This document shows positions 36,653 through 45,810 of a stretch of DNA of 64,000 nucleotides, piece after piece. The translations under genes were made by a program, and so were the position numbers. The stretch is taken from assembly GCA_002364615.1 (NCBI GenBank), contig DEYP01000016.1, positions 124,001 through 188,000 of the forward strand. Reading direction: 5' to 3'. The DNA is from Arsukibacterium sp. UBA3155. GTDB taxonomy: Bacteria > Pseudomonadota > Gammaproteobacteria > Enterobacterales > Alteromonadaceae. Every line of letters starts with the position of its first letter. Position 1 is the stretch's first letter. The notes under the pieces were generated by a model. That model did not search any database. It was not told the origin of the DNA and saw nothing but the letters and a program-made list of their open reading frames with translations.

Positions 36653-37459
36653 TTAATTATCCTGTGGCTTAGGCGGTAACCAGTTAGGGCGGCGCTTTTC
36701 AAGAAACGCACTCAGGCCTTCCTGGCCTTCATCAGATACCCGAATTTCAGCAATTGCCTGAGTAGTATGTGCTACCACATTGTTGCTGATTTTGCGGTTA
36801 TAAATATTGTGGATCAGTGATTTAGCGGCGCTCATGGCGGCCGGGCTGTTTTGTAGCAGCTGCTCTGCTAACGCATCAGCTTTTTGCGGCAGCTCAGCTG
36901 CACTGACGATTTCGTGCAATAACCCCAGAGATCTGGCAGTGTCGGCGGTAAAGCGTTCGGCGGTTAAAAAATAACGCCGGCTTTGCCGCTCGCCCAAGGC
37001 GCGCATCACGTAGGGGCTGATCACGGCCGGGATCAGGCCAATTTTCACTTCACTTAAACAGAAGCTGGCGGTATCGCTGGCAATAGCGATATCGCAACAC
37101 GCTACCAGGCCAACAGCGCCACCAAAAGCGGCACCTTGCACTAAAGCGAGGGTAGGCTTAGGGAACTTGTCCAGCTTATACATGAGGGTTGCCAACTCGT
37201 TGGCGTCGTCCAGATTTTGCGCATAGTCTTTTTCGGCCATCGAGCGCATCCAGTTAATATCGGCGCCGGCAGAGAAGTTTTTGCCGTTCGCACTTAGCAT
37301 AAGCACTTTTACCTGTTCATTGGCTGCGAGGTTGTCCAGCACCTGGATCAGCTCGGCAATCATCAGATCGTCAAAGGCGTTATGCACCTCTGGCCGGTTG
37401 AGTACCAGGTTGGCCACGCCACGCTGGTCGATAGTTACTTGGGTGTAAACCTGGTTCAT
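36653..37459 (-). CDS. liuC: Methylglutaconyl-CoA hydratase (enoyl-CoA hydratase family)
   Basis: A 268-residue crotonase-fold enzyme. The oxyanion-hole segments are NFSAGADINWM and GAAFGGAVGLVACCDIAIAS. The second Glu region reads CLSEVKIGLIPAVISPYVMRALG, typical of 3-methylglutaconyl-CoA hydratases. It hydrates methylglutaconyl-CoA to HMG-CoA. It is 2 bases from liuD, but 412 bases from liuB because a palindromic element separates them. GAGA precedes the ATG. Confidence 0.9.
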   Translation of the reverse strand: MNQVYTQVTIDQRGVANLVLNRPEVHNAFDDLMIAELIQVLDNLAANEQVKVLMLSANGKNFSAGADINWMRSMAEKDYAQNLDDANELATLMYKLDKFPKPTLALVQGAAFGGAVGLVACCDIAIASDTASFCLSEVKIGLIPAVISPYVMRALGERQSRRYFLTAERFTADTARSLGLLHEIVSAAELPQKADALAEQLLQNSPAAMSAAKSLIHNIYNRKISNNVVAHTTQAIAEIRVSDEGQEGLSAFLEKRRPNWLPPKPQDN

Positions 37460-37532
37460 TTTCTCTCCAAAAAGTGTTGCTGCAAGCTAGGATGTTATAA
37501 ACCGGCAATCCTATGTCTTCGACATCGCGGTC

Positions 37533-37830
37533 GCTGCGTGAATTTTTGTCTGCGACACGCCGTGAACCCATCCATGGGGGCTCGATTCGCCCATCCTGGG
37601 CTGCAACGGTCGCCGAAAAAATCACATCCGCACCCGCTTGATCCACTTAGCAGCAAGCGCACAGTGCACTTTGCTCAGAACCGTGTTTTTCATGGATGAA
37701 AAACAGACAAATTCGTCAGGAACGAATTTGAACAGCGTTCTTTGCTGCCCAAGGGGCAAACTTCACGGATGAAGTTTGTAACCCTACATGGATGTATTTA
37801 CGGCGTGTTCTGACAAAGTTGTACGGCGCG
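37533..37830. repeat. Palindromic CATGGATG-family element, long copy 2 with extra hairpins
   Basis: It occupies the 412-base gap between liuB and liuC. Outer arms GCGACACGCCGTGAACCC and TATTTACGGCGTGTT match the other long copies. Compared with copies 1 and 4 it carries additional stem-loops between the shared GTTTTTCATGGATGAAAAAC hairpin (37685-37704) and the right arm. These are CAAATTCGT/ACGAATTTG (about 37708-37730), a small TGCCC/GGGCA, and CAAACTTCA-cgga-TGAAGTTTG (about 37758-37779). The CATGGATG core, either strand, is at 37569, 37691 and 37787. Confidence 0.85.
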
Positions 37831-37871
37831 ATTGCTGCGTCTTTGCCCGAAGCGACTGACCGATAGCCACA

Positions 37872-39479
37872 TCACATTCTAAATACACCAAACTTTGTCT
37901 CTTCAATTGGCGCATTCAGTGCTGCGGCCAACGCCAGACCGACAGTCATCCGGGTTTGTGCCGGGTCAATAATGCCGTCATCCCACAAACGCCCGCTGGC
38001 GTAATAAGGGTGACCCTGCTTTTCATACTGCTCAATAATCGGTTTTTTCAGTGCTTTTTCGGCATCTGCTGACAAGGTTTCGCCTTTACGGGCTAAGCCG
38101 TCTTTGGTTACCTGCGCCATAACGCCTGCTGCCTGCTCGCCACCCATTACTGATATGCGCGCGTTAGGCCACATCCACATCATGGTTGGGTCATAGGCAC
38201 GGCCACACATACCGTAGTTGCCGGCGCCATAGCTGCCACCAATTAACACGGTAAACTTCGGTACCTTGGCACAGCTTACCGCCATCACCATTTTGGCACC
38301 GTGCTTGGCAATACCTTCAGCTTCATATTTTTTGCCGACCATAAAGCCGGTAATATTCTGCAGGAATAACAACGGAATTTTGCGCTGAGCACACAATTCA
38401 ATAAAGTGCGCGCCTTTTTGTGCAGACTCTGAGAAAAGTATCCCGTTATTGGCGATAATGCCTACCGGATAGCCGAAGATGCGTGCAAAACCGCACACCA
38501 GGGTCGCACCGTACAGCTGTTTAAACTCATCAAAATCAGAGTTATCGACAAGGCGGGCAATCACTTCTTTGACATCAAAAGGTTTGCGTAAATCGGTACC
38601 GACAATGCCGTATAACTCTTTGGCATCGTATAAAGGCTCTTGCGGCGCTTTAACATCCAGTTGCTCTGGTGCCTGGCGGTTTAAGCGCGATACGGCATTA
38701 CGCGCCAGTTGCAGCGCATGCTCGTCATTGAGTGCATAGTGATCCGCCACACCGGAGATTTTACAGTGCACATCGGCACCGCCAAGCTCTTCTGCGGAGA
38801 CTTCTTCACCGGTGGCGGCTTTAACCAACGGTGGGCCGGCTAAGAAAATAGTGCCTTGCTCTTTAACAATAATGCTCTCATCTGCCATGGCCGGCACATA
38901 AGCACCGCCGGCGGTACACAGGCCCATTACTACAGCAATTTGCGGAATACCTTTGGCAGACATATTGGCCTGATTAAAGAAAATTCGGCCAAAGTGCAAT
39001 TTATCCGGGAACACATCGTCTTGCCGCGGCAAGTTAGCCCCGCCAGAATCGACCAGATAAATACAAGGCAGGTGACAGCGCTCGGCGATTTCCTGCGCTC
39101 GCAGGTGTTTTTTTACGGTAAGCGGATAGTAGGTGCCGCCTTTAACGGTGGCATCGTTAGCGACAATCATGCACTCAACACCACTGACCCGGCCAACACC
39201 GGCGACCACGCCTGCGCAGGGCACATAATCTTCATAGCATTCCCAGCCGGCAAATTGGCCCACTTCTAAAAAGGGCGAACCCGGGTCAAGCAGCTTTTGA
39301 ATACGCTCACGCACAAACAACTTACCGCGGGCGGTATGACGGGCAATTAATGCTTCGCCGCCACCGAGCTTAATTTGCTGCACCTTAGCGTTCAGATCGT
39401 CGACCACGGCCTGCATGGCATCCGCGTTTTTCAGAAACTCGTCGCTACGGGGGTTAATTTTACTTACGATCTTGGTCAT
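37872..39479 (-). CDS. liuB: Methylcrotonyl-CoA carboxylase carboxyltransferase subunit (beta)
   Basis: A 535-residue carboxyltransferase subunit of about the usual MCC beta length. Features include [23 protein letters not shown], the oxyanion segment [17 protein letters not shown], and in the C-terminal half [17 protein letters not shown] and [11 protein letters not shown], typical of methylcrotonyl rather than propionyl enzymes. It is 1 base after liuA. It transfers the carboxyl group from LiuD-bound biotin to 3-methylcrotonyl-CoA. Confidence 0.95.
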   Translation of the reverse strand: MTKIVSKINPRSDEFLKNADAMQAVVDDLNAKVQQIKLGGGEALIARHTARGKLFVRERIQKLLDPGSPFLEVGQFAGWECYEDYVPCAGVVAGVGRVSGVECMIVANDATVKGGTYYPLTVKKHLRAQEIAERCHLPCIYLVDSGGANLPRQDDVFPDKLHFGRIFFNQANMSAKGIPQIAVVMGLCTAGGAYVPAMADESIIVKEQGTIFLAGPPLVKAATGEEVSAEELGGADVHCKISGVADHYALNDEHALQLARNAVSRLNRQAPEQLDVKAPQEPLYDAKELYGIVGTDLRKPFDVKEVIARLVDNSDFDEFKQLYGATLVCGFARIFGYPVGIIANNGILFSESAQKGAHFIELCAQRKIPLLFLQNITGFMVGKKYEAEGIAKHGAKMVMAVSCAKVPKFTVLIGGSYGAGNYGMCGRAYDPTMMWMWPNARISVMGGEQAAGVMAQVTKDGLARKGETLSADAEKALKKPIIEQYEKQGHPYYASGRLWDDGIIDPAQTRMTVGLALAAALNAPIEETKFGVFRM

Positions 39480-39480
39480 A

Positions 39481-40650
39481 TCAGTTCGACTCTGTAAATA
39501 ACTCGCGGCCGATTAACATGCGGCGGATTTCAGAGGTGCCCGCACCAATTTCATACAGTTTGGCATCGCGCAGTAAGCGGCCGGTAGGGTACTCATTAAT
39601 GTAGCCATTACCGCCTAATAACTGAATGGCATCCAGTGCCATTTTGGTGGCTAGCTCAGCGGAATATAAAATAACCGCTGCGGCGTCTTTACGGGTGGTT
39701 TCGCCACGGTCACAGGCTTTCGCTACTGTGTAAACATAGGATTTGGCGGCATTCATCTGAGTGTACATATCGGCCAGTTTGCCCTGGACCAGCTGGAATT
39801 CACCAATGGCCTGGCCAAACTGTTTACGGTCGTGAATATAAGGTACTACCACGTCCATACAGGCCTGCATAATGCCCAGCGGGCCGGCTGCCAATACCAC
39901 GCGCTCGTAGTCCAGGCCGCTCATTAATACTTTAACGCCACCGCCAATCTGGCCAAGGATATTTTCGGCCGGTACTTCGCAATCTTCAAATACCAGCTCA
40001 CAGGTATTAGAGCCTCGCATGCCAAGCTTATCCAGCTTCTGAGCAGTGCTAAAACCTTTAGTGCCGCGTTCAACAATAAAAGCGGTAATGCCTTTGCTGC
40101 CGGCATTAATATCGGTTTTGGCATAAATAACATAGGTGTGTGCATCCGGGCCGTTGGTGATCCACATTTTATTGCCATTTAAAATGTACATATCGCCTTT
40201 TTTCTCGGCGCGCAATTTCATACTCACCACGTCAGAGCCGGCATTGGGCTCACTCATTGCCAGCGCACCAATATGCTCGCCAGAGCAAAGTTTTGGCAGG
40301 TACTTCATTTTTTGCGCTTCAGTACCGTTTCGGAAAATCTGGTTAACACACAGATTAGAGTGGGCACCGTATGACAGGCCAACAGAAGCGGAAGCACGAC
40401 TGATTTCTTCCAGTGCCACCACATGTTCTAAATAGCCGAGGCCTGAGCCGCCGTATTTTTCATCAACGGTAATGCCGAGCAGACCTAAGTCACCAAATTT
40501 GCGCCATAATTCATTTGGGAATTCGTTTACCTGATCAATGTGTTCAGCCCGTGGGGCTATTTCTTCGCGCGAGAAAGCATTAACCTGCTCGCGGATCATA
40601 TCGACGGTTTCGCCTAAATCGAAGTTAAGGCCTTTGTAACTGCTTATCAT
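39481..40650 (-). CDS. liuA: Isovaleryl-CoA dehydrogenase
   Basis: A 389-residue acyl-CoA dehydrogenase. The catalytic base is at the isovaleryl-CoA position: Glu249 in [15 protein letters not shown]. The usual C-terminal Glu site reads [19 protein letters not shown] with Gly in its place. This combination is diagnostic of isovaleryl-CoA dehydrogenases. It oxidises isovaleryl-CoA to 3-methylcrotonyl-CoA with FAD, passing electrons to ETF. It is the first catabolic gene after liuR, 34 bases away; GGGGAT precedes the ATG. Confidence 0.95.
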   Translation of the reverse strand: MISSYKGLNFDLGETVDMIREQVNAFSREEIAPRAEHIDQVNEFPNELWRKFGDLGLLGITVDEKYGGSGLGYLEHVVALEEISRASASVGLSYGAHSNLCVNQIFRNGTEAQKMKYLPKLCSGEHIGALAMSEPNAGSDVVSMKLRAEKKGDMYILNGNKMWITNGPDAHTYVIYAKTDINAGSKGITAFIVERGTKGFSTAQKLDKLGMRGSNTCELVFEDCEVPAENILGQIGGGVKVLMSGLDYERVVLAAGPLGIMQACMDVVVPYIHDRKQFGQAIGEFQLVQGKLADMYTQMNAAKSYVYTVAKACDRGETTRKDAAAVILYSAELATKMALDAIQLLGGNGYINEYPTGRLLRDAKLYEIGAGTSEIRRMLIGRELFTESN

Positions 40651-40684
40651 GGTAAATCCCCGTTTGCTAAATGCTGAAAACCGC

Positions 40685-41089
40685 CTAAGCGGTTTTGGAT
40701 TGTTTGGCGTCTGCTAAGGTGTCGAGGCAACGTTTTTCAACGGTAACCAGTTCCATTAGCACTACTTTAATGTCGTCCAGTTGCTGATGCAGTTCGCTTT
40801 TCTTCTGCTCGATTAGTCTCAGCATGGTATTTAATTGGGTAACACTGCTTTTATCAGCGTCGTACAGTTCAAACAGTTGACCGGTTTCTGCCAGACTAAA
40901 GCCCAGCCGTTTTCCGCGCAAAATCAACTTCAGGCGAACCCGATCACGTTTGCTGTAAATGCGGGTCTGGCCGTTTCGCAGGGGCGTAAGCAGCCGCTGA
41001 TCTTCGTAAAACCGAATGCTGCGGGTAGTAATGTCGAACTCTTTTGCCAGCTCGCTGATACTGTAGGTTTTTTCTTCTTTTTCTGTCAT
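40685..41089 (-). CDS. liuR: MerR-family regulator LiuR
   Basis: A 134-residue MerR-type regulator. The winged-helix N terminus [28 protein letters not shown] is followed by a coiled-coil dimerisation helix (about residues 80-120). There is no metal-binding cysteine cluster, as expected for LiuR, which responds to pathway CoA intermediates. It is the first gene of the operon it is expected to control and is divergent from the thiolase gene, with operator-like sites between them. Confidence 0.92.
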   Translation of the reverse strand: MTEKEEKTYSISELAKEFDITTRSIRFYEDQRLLTPLRNGQTRIYSKRDRVRLKLILRGKRLGFSLAETGQLFELYDADKSSVTQLNTMLRLIEQKKSELHQQLDDIKVVLMELVTVEKRCLDTLADAKQSKTA

Positions 41090-41127
41090 AACCGCCTTCC
41101 CAAAAACGCCATCAACTATAAGTGAAG

Positions 41128-41144
41128 TTTACGTAAAGGTAAAG
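41128..41144. promoter_or_regulatory. Putative LiuR operator, liuR side
   Basis: TTTACGTAAAGGTAAAG lies 39 bases upstream of the liuR ATG. It shares the block CGTAAA-s-GTAAA with a second site near the thiolase gene. The half-site spacing and ACGT core look like LiuR operators described for Shewanella-type bacteria, as I recall them. Autoregulation is likely. Confidence 0.6.
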
Positions 41145-41289
41145 CTAGTGGCTGGGGGTTAAAATCAATAGAAGAGCGTTTTGGCAGGCTTTGTAAAGCA
41201 AAAATGCCAGATTTTTCTGCTCAGACTGTACAGTTTACTGCACCATTTTCCGAACTATAAACAGTAGTCACTACCATAGTGTTAGATAG

Positions 41290-41312
41290 TTGACGTTGGC
41301 GTAAACGTAAAT
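41290..41312. promoter_or_regulatory. Putative LiuR operator, thiolase side
   Basis: TTGACGTTGGCGTAAACGTA, with AAT following, contains the paired ACGT/CGTAAACGT blocks and ends 52 bases before the thiolase ATG. It matches the first site in the CGTAAA-s-GTAAA block. Its place between the divergent arms fits joint control of leucine and valine/isoleucine catabolism. Confidence 0.65.
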
Positions 41313-41364
41313 TTGGTGTAGGCTCTTGGGCATCTTTTCAGGCCAACCTTGATAGGAGAGTAAA

Positions 41365-42558
41365 ATGGATTCTGACAATACCGGACACAATATTGTAATT
41401 GTTGCAGCAAAACGCACCGCGATGGGCGGCTTTATGGGCGGTTTAACCGAAGTTGACGCCACTGTGCTGGGTGCTACTGCGATTAAAGCGGCGCTAGAGC
41501 AAGCCGGTGTTAGCGGCGATAAGGTTAGTGAAGTGATAATGGGTAATGTGCTGCCTGCCGGTATAGGTCAGGCCCCGGCGCGCCAGGCTACTTTAAAAGC
41601 TGGATTGCCCCTAAGTGCTGGGGCAACCACCATTAATAAGGTGTGTGGTTCGGGCTTAAAAGCGGTAATGCTTGCCAGTGATTTACTGAAAGCCGGCAGT
41701 GCTGATCTGGTGGTTGCCGGTGGTATGGAGTCAATGAGCAACGCACCGTACTTGTTGCCAAAAGCGCGGGCAGGCTATCGGATGGGTCATGGTGAGATTA
41801 AAGACCACATGATGTTAGACGGTCTGGAGAACGCTTACGATGGCAAAGCCATGGGCTGTTTTGCTCAGGGTACCGCCGATGAAAAAGGCATTACCCGCGA
41901 GCAGATGGATGCTTTCGCGGTGCAGTCAACTACCCGCGCTCAGCAAGCCATAAGCAGTGGTGCTTTTGAGTCAGAAATTGCCCCGGTAAGCTTTCAAACC
42001 CGCAAAGGCGAAGTAACCTTCAAGGTAGATGAGCAGCCAGGCAATGCCAAACTGGATAAAATCCCAAGCTTACGGCCGGCCTTTGCTAAAGACGGCACCA
42101 TTACCGCGGCCAACTCCAGCTCTATTTCAGATGGTGCAGCAGCCCTGATATTAATGCGCGAGTCAGATGCCAAAGCTCAGGGCTTAACACCACTTGCAAA
42201 AGTGGTAGCCCACAGCACCAACTCAATGGAGCCGGCATTGTTTACTGTGGCCCCGGTTGGCGCTATGCAAAAAGTACTGCAAAAAGCCGGCTGGGATAAA
42301 GAGCAGGTCGATCTTTGGGAAATTAACGAAGCCTTTGCCATGGTCACCATGCTGGCGATAAATGAATTGGGTCTTGATGCAGCCAAAGTTAACGTAAACG
42401 GCGGTGCCTGTGCCTTAGGTCACCCGATAGGTGCTTCAGGCGCCCGTATTCTGGTGACCCTGATTCATGCCCTGCGAAACCGTGGCCTGAGCAAAGGCGT
42501 TGCCTCGCTGTGTATAGGTGGCGGTGAAGCCGTTGCCTTGGCAGTTGAAGTTCTGTAA
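41365..42558 (+). CDS. Acetyl-CoA C-acyltransferase (thiolase)
   Basis: A 397-residue thiolase. The acylated cysteine is Cys94 in TTINKVCGSGLKA; the other catalytic residues are in NEAFAMV, the GGACALGHPIGASGAR histidine, and the CIGGGEA cysteine near residue 383. It may cleave acetoacetyl-CoA from leucine and 2-methylacetoacetyl-CoA from isoleucine. Its position as first gene of the plus arm fits the ivdA or atoB role in related bacteria. AGGAGAG precedes the ATG. Confidence 0.93.
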   Translation: MDSDNTGHNIVIVAAKRTAMGGFMGGLTEVDATVLGATAIKAALEQAGVSGDKVSEVIMGNVLPAGIGQAPARQATLKAGLPLSAGATTINKVCGSGLKAVMLASDLLKAGSADLVVAGGMESMSNAPYLLPKARAGYRMGHGEIKDHMMLDGLENAYDGKAMGCFAQGTADEKGITREQMDAFAVQSTTRAQQAISSGAFESEIAPVSFQTRKGEVTFKVDEQPGNAKLDKIPSLRPAFAKDGTITAANSSSISDGAAALILMRESDAKAQGLTPLAKVVAHSTNSMEPALFTVAPVGAMQKVLQKAGWDKEQVDLWEINEAFAMVTMLAINELGLDAAKVNVNGGACALGHPIGASGARILVTLIHALRNRGLSKGVASLCIGGGEAVALAVEVL

Positions 42559-42585
42559 CTGCGTTAAAAACAAGAACAAGTGTGA

Positions 42586-42672
42586 GGTTGGAATCCCGTT
42601 AGCGCAGCCACAGAGTGTCTGAGTGAGCGAAAGCAAGCGAGTTGCTGTGGCGAGCACAACGGGAGTTGCAAC
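42586..42672. repeat. 87-nt symmetric hairpin downstream of the thiolase gene
   Basis: Three paired blocks are arranged symmetrically: GGTTG/CAACC, CCCGTT/AACGGG and GCCACAG/CTGTGGC, separated by internal loops of nearly equal size (4 and 6 bases). The apical loop is a 31-base G/A-rich segment with GAGCGAAAGCAAGCGAG. It has no T-run and no CATGGATG core, so it is a different element from the repeats nearby. Confidence 0.75.
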
Positions 42673-42781
42673 CGGTAACGTTGCACTGAATGAACAAGCT
42701 TTAAATTACAGTGTGCCAGCTTATTTTAATAATTAAATCTATTTGCGCTGGCAACACCCCCTAACAACCGGGAGAAGCAAT

Positions 42782-44278
42782 ATGACACAACAGGTTAAAC
42801 ATTTTATCGACGGCGAGTTCGTCAGCTCAAACAGCGACAAACTGATCCCCGTCACCAACCCGGCTACCCAGGAAGTGATTGCCCAGGTTCCTTGCGCTAC
42901 CCAGGAAGAAATGACCCGGGCAGTAGAGTCGGCCAAAGCCGCTTTTTTAACCTGGAAAGAAGTTCCGGTATCAGAGCGCGCCCGTTTAATGATGCGTTTT
43001 GCTCACTTATTAAAAGAACACCAGGGCGAAATTGCGGAGATTATCTGTCAGGAACTGGGTAAAACCGTTGAAGACGCTAAAGGCGATGTCTGGCGTGGTA
43101 TCGAAGTTGTTGAGCAGGCGGCCAATATTCCGTCATTAATGATGGGCGAAACGGTAGAGAACGTAGCGCGCAGCATTGATACCTACAGCTACATTCAGCC
43201 GTTGGGTGTCTGTGCCGGCATTACCCCGTTTAACTTCCCGGCGATGATCCCATTGTGGATGTTCCCGATGGCCATTGCCTGCGGCAATACCTTTATCTTA
43301 AAACCGTCTGAGCAAGACCCGATGACGGTTAACAAAATTGCCGAGTTATTTGTTAAAGCCGGCGCGCCAAAAGGCGTGTTGCAAGTAGTGCATGGCGCCA
43401 AAGAGCAGGTAGATGCCATATTGCATCACCCGGATATTAAGGCGATTTCATTTGTTGGCTCGGTCAATGTGGGCCAGTACATCTACAAAACCGGTACCGA
43501 CAACCTAAAACGCGTACAGGCCTTCGCCGGTGCCAAAAACCATATGGTTATTATGCCTGATGCCAATAAACAACAGGTGGTTAACGCTCTGGTGGGTGCT
43601 TCAGTCGGCGCTGCCGGTCAGCGCTGTATGGCAATTTCTGTTGCAGTGTTTGTGGGTGCCGCTGCAGAGTGGATCCCGGAAGTGGCAGCCGCCATTGGTA
43701 AAGTACGCCCGGGCGTTTATACCGACCCGAATGCTGCTTATGGCCCGCAAATTAGCCCGCAAGCCCGTGCCCGTGTACTGTCACTGATTGAGCAGGGTAA
43801 AAAAGAAGGCGCAACCTGTGTGCTGGATGGCTCGGACTGCAAAGTTGAAGGCTATCCGGACGGTAACTGGGTAGGCCCAACGGTATTTAGTAATGTTAAA
43901 ACCGATATGGAAATCTATAAGCAAGAAATCTTTGGCCCGGTATTAACCACTATGCATGTTGATTCACTGGCTGAAGCATTAAAAGTGGTTAACGACAGCC
44001 CCTACGGGAACGGTACCTCTATATTTACTGCCAGTGGTGCGGCTGCCCGTAAGTATCAACATGAAGTGGAAGTGGGTCAGGTAGGTATCAACATTCCTAT
44101 TCCAGTACCACTGCCGTTTTTCTCGTTTACTGGCTGGAAAGGTTCGTTCTATGGCGACCAGCATGCCTATGGTAAACAGGCAGTACGTTTCTATACTGAG
44201 ACCAAAACCATTACTGCCCGCTGGTTTGATGACGATATTCCGGTATCTGGCCCGAATATGTCGATTAACTTGCGTTAA
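42782..44278 (+). CDS. mmsA: CoA-acylating methylmalonate-semialdehyde dehydrogenase
   Basis: A 498-residue aldehyde dehydrogenase of the MMSDH group, which turns methylmalonate semialdehyde into propionyl-CoA in valine breakdown. The NAD site segment is [21 protein letters not shown] and the catalytic cysteine lies in [14 protein letters not shown]. The C-terminal [22 protein letters not shown] is specific to the group. ATG 42782 is preferred over an upstream frame opening because GGGAGAAG lies 6 bases before it. Confidence 0.95.
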   Translation: MTQQVKHFIDGEFVSSNSDKLIPVTNPATQEVIAQVPCATQEEMTRAVESAKAAFLTWKEVPVSERARLMMRFAHLLKEHQGEIAEIICQELGKTVEDAKGDVWRGIEVVEQAANIPSLMMGETVENVARSIDTYSYIQPLGVCAGITPFNFPAMIPLWMFPMAIACGNTFILKPSEQDPMTVNKIAELFVKAGAPKGVLQVVHGAKEQVDAILHHPDIKAISFVGSVNVGQYIYKTGTDNLKRVQAFAGAKNHMVIMPDANKQQVVNALVGASVGAAGQRCMAISVAVFVGAAAEWIPEVAAAIGKVRPGVYTDPNAAYGPQISPQARARVLSLIEQGKKEGATCVLDGSDCKVEGYPDGNWVGPTVFSNVKTDMEIYKQEIFGPVLTTMHVDSLAEALKVVNDSPYGNGTSIFTASGAAARKYQHEVEVGQVGINIPIPVPLPFFSFTGWKGSFYGDQHAYGKQAVRFYTETKTITARWFDDDIPVSGPNMSINLR

Positions 44279-44302
44279 GCGCGGGGCTTAGAATAACAAG
44301 GC

Positions 44303-44402
44303 GGGTGGGAGACTTTACTTAGCCGACCGTTGTAGGCCATGGATGGCCGGAAACGAGTCCCAGGGAAGTTTATAGCGTGTCGGCTTGTAAAGTGTGCCAC
44401 CC
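44303..44402. repeat. CATGGATG-family element, short copy, inverted orientation
   Basis: It sits between mmsA and the acyl-CoA dehydrogenase. Its interior is the reverse complement of the left arm of the long copies: GGCCATGGATGGCC at 44335-44348, then CCCAGGGAAG and TATAGCGTGTCGGC. Nested outer stems are GGGTGG/CCACCC, ACTTTAC/GTAAAGT and GCCGAC/GTCGGC. The first two stems have no sequence match to those of the other short copy, although both pair. Confidence 0.82.
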
Positions 44403-44471
44403 AGCCCATCATAAGTTTTAACTACATTTAGTAGCAGGGTGTCAAACACCAGAACCTGTAAAGGTGTATCA

Positions 44472-45629
44472 ATGAATTTCAATTTAACAGAAGACCAACA
44501 AGCCTTTGTCGATGTGGCCAAACAGTTTGCCGAACAGGAACTGGCGCCACATGCCGCGCAGTGGGATCGCGATCACCACTTCCCGAAAGACGTCATTCAA
44601 AAAGCCGGTGAGCTGGGTTTTTGCTCGCTGTATACCGCTGAAGATGACGGTGGTATGGGCTTATCACGCTTAGACTCATCTATTATTTTCGAGCAACTGG
44701 CCATGGGCTGTACTGCCACCACGGCCATGTTAACCATTCATAATATGGCCACCTGGATGATTGCCACCTGGGGTACCAGTGATGCGAAAGCCGAATGGGT
44801 AGAGCATTTGGTCACCGGCCAGAAACTGGCGTCGTACTGCTTAACTGAGCCGGGCTCAGGCTCGGACGCTGCCGGCCTTCGAACCAGTGCCAAAAAAGAC
44901 GGCAGTGACTACATTCTAAACGGCTCGAAGATGTTTATCTCTGGTGCCGGTTCTACCGAAGTACTGGTAGTCATGGCCCGTACCGGTGAAGCTGGTCCTA
45001 AGGGCATTTCTGCCTTTATCGTGCCAGCCGATGCTAAAGGCGTTATATACGGCAAAGCGGAAGAGAAAATGGGCTGGAATGCTCAGCCAACCCGCCTTAT
45101 TACTTTTGAAGATGTTCGTGTTCCTGCCCATTACTTATTGGGTAACGAAGGTGAAGGTTTTGGCTTTGCCATGAAAGGCCTGGACGGCGGTCGGATTAAT
45201 ATTGCTACCTGTTCAATTGGTACCGCCCAGCAGGCACTAAATACTGCCCGCAATTATATGCTGGAGCGGCAGCAGTTTGGTAAGCCACTGGCGGCGTTTC
45301 AGGCGCTGCAGTTTAAACTTGCTGATATGGCAACTGAGTTAGTTGCTGCCAGGCAGTTAGTGCGCTTAGCCGCCTTTAAACTGGACCAGAAAGACGGTGA
45401 AGCGACTGCTTACTGCGCGATGGCCAAACGTTTCGCGACTGATGTCGGCTTTCAGGTGTGCGACCAGGCACTGCAGCTGCATGGTGGTTATGGCTACATT
45501 AAGGAATATCCGCTGGAGCGGCATTTCCGTGATGTGCGGGTGCATCAGATTTTGGAAGGCACCAACGAGATTATGCGGCTGATTATCGGCCGGCGGTTAC
45601 TGGATGAAGCTGCTGGCGATATTCTGTAA
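44472..45629 (+). CDS. Acyl-CoA dehydrogenase (isobutyryl/2-methylbutyryl-CoA type)
   Basis: A 385-residue acyl-CoA dehydrogenase. The catalytic base is at the standard C-terminal position, Glu362 in HQILEGTNEIMR, unlike LiuA. FAD-site segments SYCLTEPGSGSDAAGLRT and QLHGGYGYIKEYPLERHFRD are intact. Its place between mmsA and the hydratase points to isobutyryl-CoA, and perhaps 2-methylbutyryl-CoA, as substrates. ATG 44472 follows AAAGGTG; an upstream in-frame opening at 44439 is not supported. Confidence 0.92.
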   Translation: MNFNLTEDQQAFVDVAKQFAEQELAPHAAQWDRDHHFPKDVIQKAGELGFCSLYTAEDDGGMGLSRLDSSIIFEQLAMGCTATTAMLTIHNMATWMIATWGTSDAKAEWVEHLVTGQKLASYCLTEPGSGSDAAGLRTSAKKDGSDYILNGSKMFISGAGSTEVLVVMARTGEAGPKGISAFIVPADAKGVIYGKAEEKMGWNAQPTRLITFEDVRVPAHYLLGNEGEGFGFAMKGLDGGRINIATCSIGTAQQALNTARNYMLERQQFGKPLAAFQALQFKLADMATELVAARQLVRLAAFKLDQKDGEATAYCAMAKRFATDVGFQVCDQALQLHGGYGYIKEYPLERHFRDVRVHQILEGTNEIMRLIIGRRLLDEAAGDIL

Positions 45630-45665
45630 CTTAATCAACGGATAATGTTCGTGGTTTAGCGAAAA

Positions 45666-45771
45666 GGTGAACCAGGTTTGTTCACGCCGACACGCCGTAA
45701 ACCCCTCCCTGGGGGCTCGTTTCCGCCCGTCCAGGGCTTCAACGGTCGGCTTAGAACAAACCTTATTCACC
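45666..45771. repeat. CATGGATG-family element, short copy, direct orientation
   Basis: It lies between the acyl-CoA dehydrogenase and the enoyl-CoA hydratase. The interior CACGCCGTAAACCCCTCCCT and GGGGGCTCGTTTCCGCCCGT match long copy 1 almost exactly, though this copy has CGTCCAGGG instead of the CATGGATG core. Nested outer stems are GGTGAA/TTCACC, AGGTTTGTTC/GAACAAACCT and GCCGAC/GTCGGC. An in-frame extension of the hydratase reading frame runs through it, but it is not coding. Confidence 0.85.
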
Positions 45772-45810
45772 TCATTCAACTTCCGAGTATTGCCAACAAA
45801 GGAGACATTA

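Noticed and set aside
37382-37699. 105-residue open frame opposite liuC
   Set aside because: It spans antisense liuC sequence and repeat arms; its peptide is repeat-derived.
45667-45810. N-terminal extension of the enoyl-CoA hydratase
   Set aside because: It is encoded by a palindromic repeat shared with non-coding gaps; ATG 45811 has a strong AAAGGAG site and fits family length.
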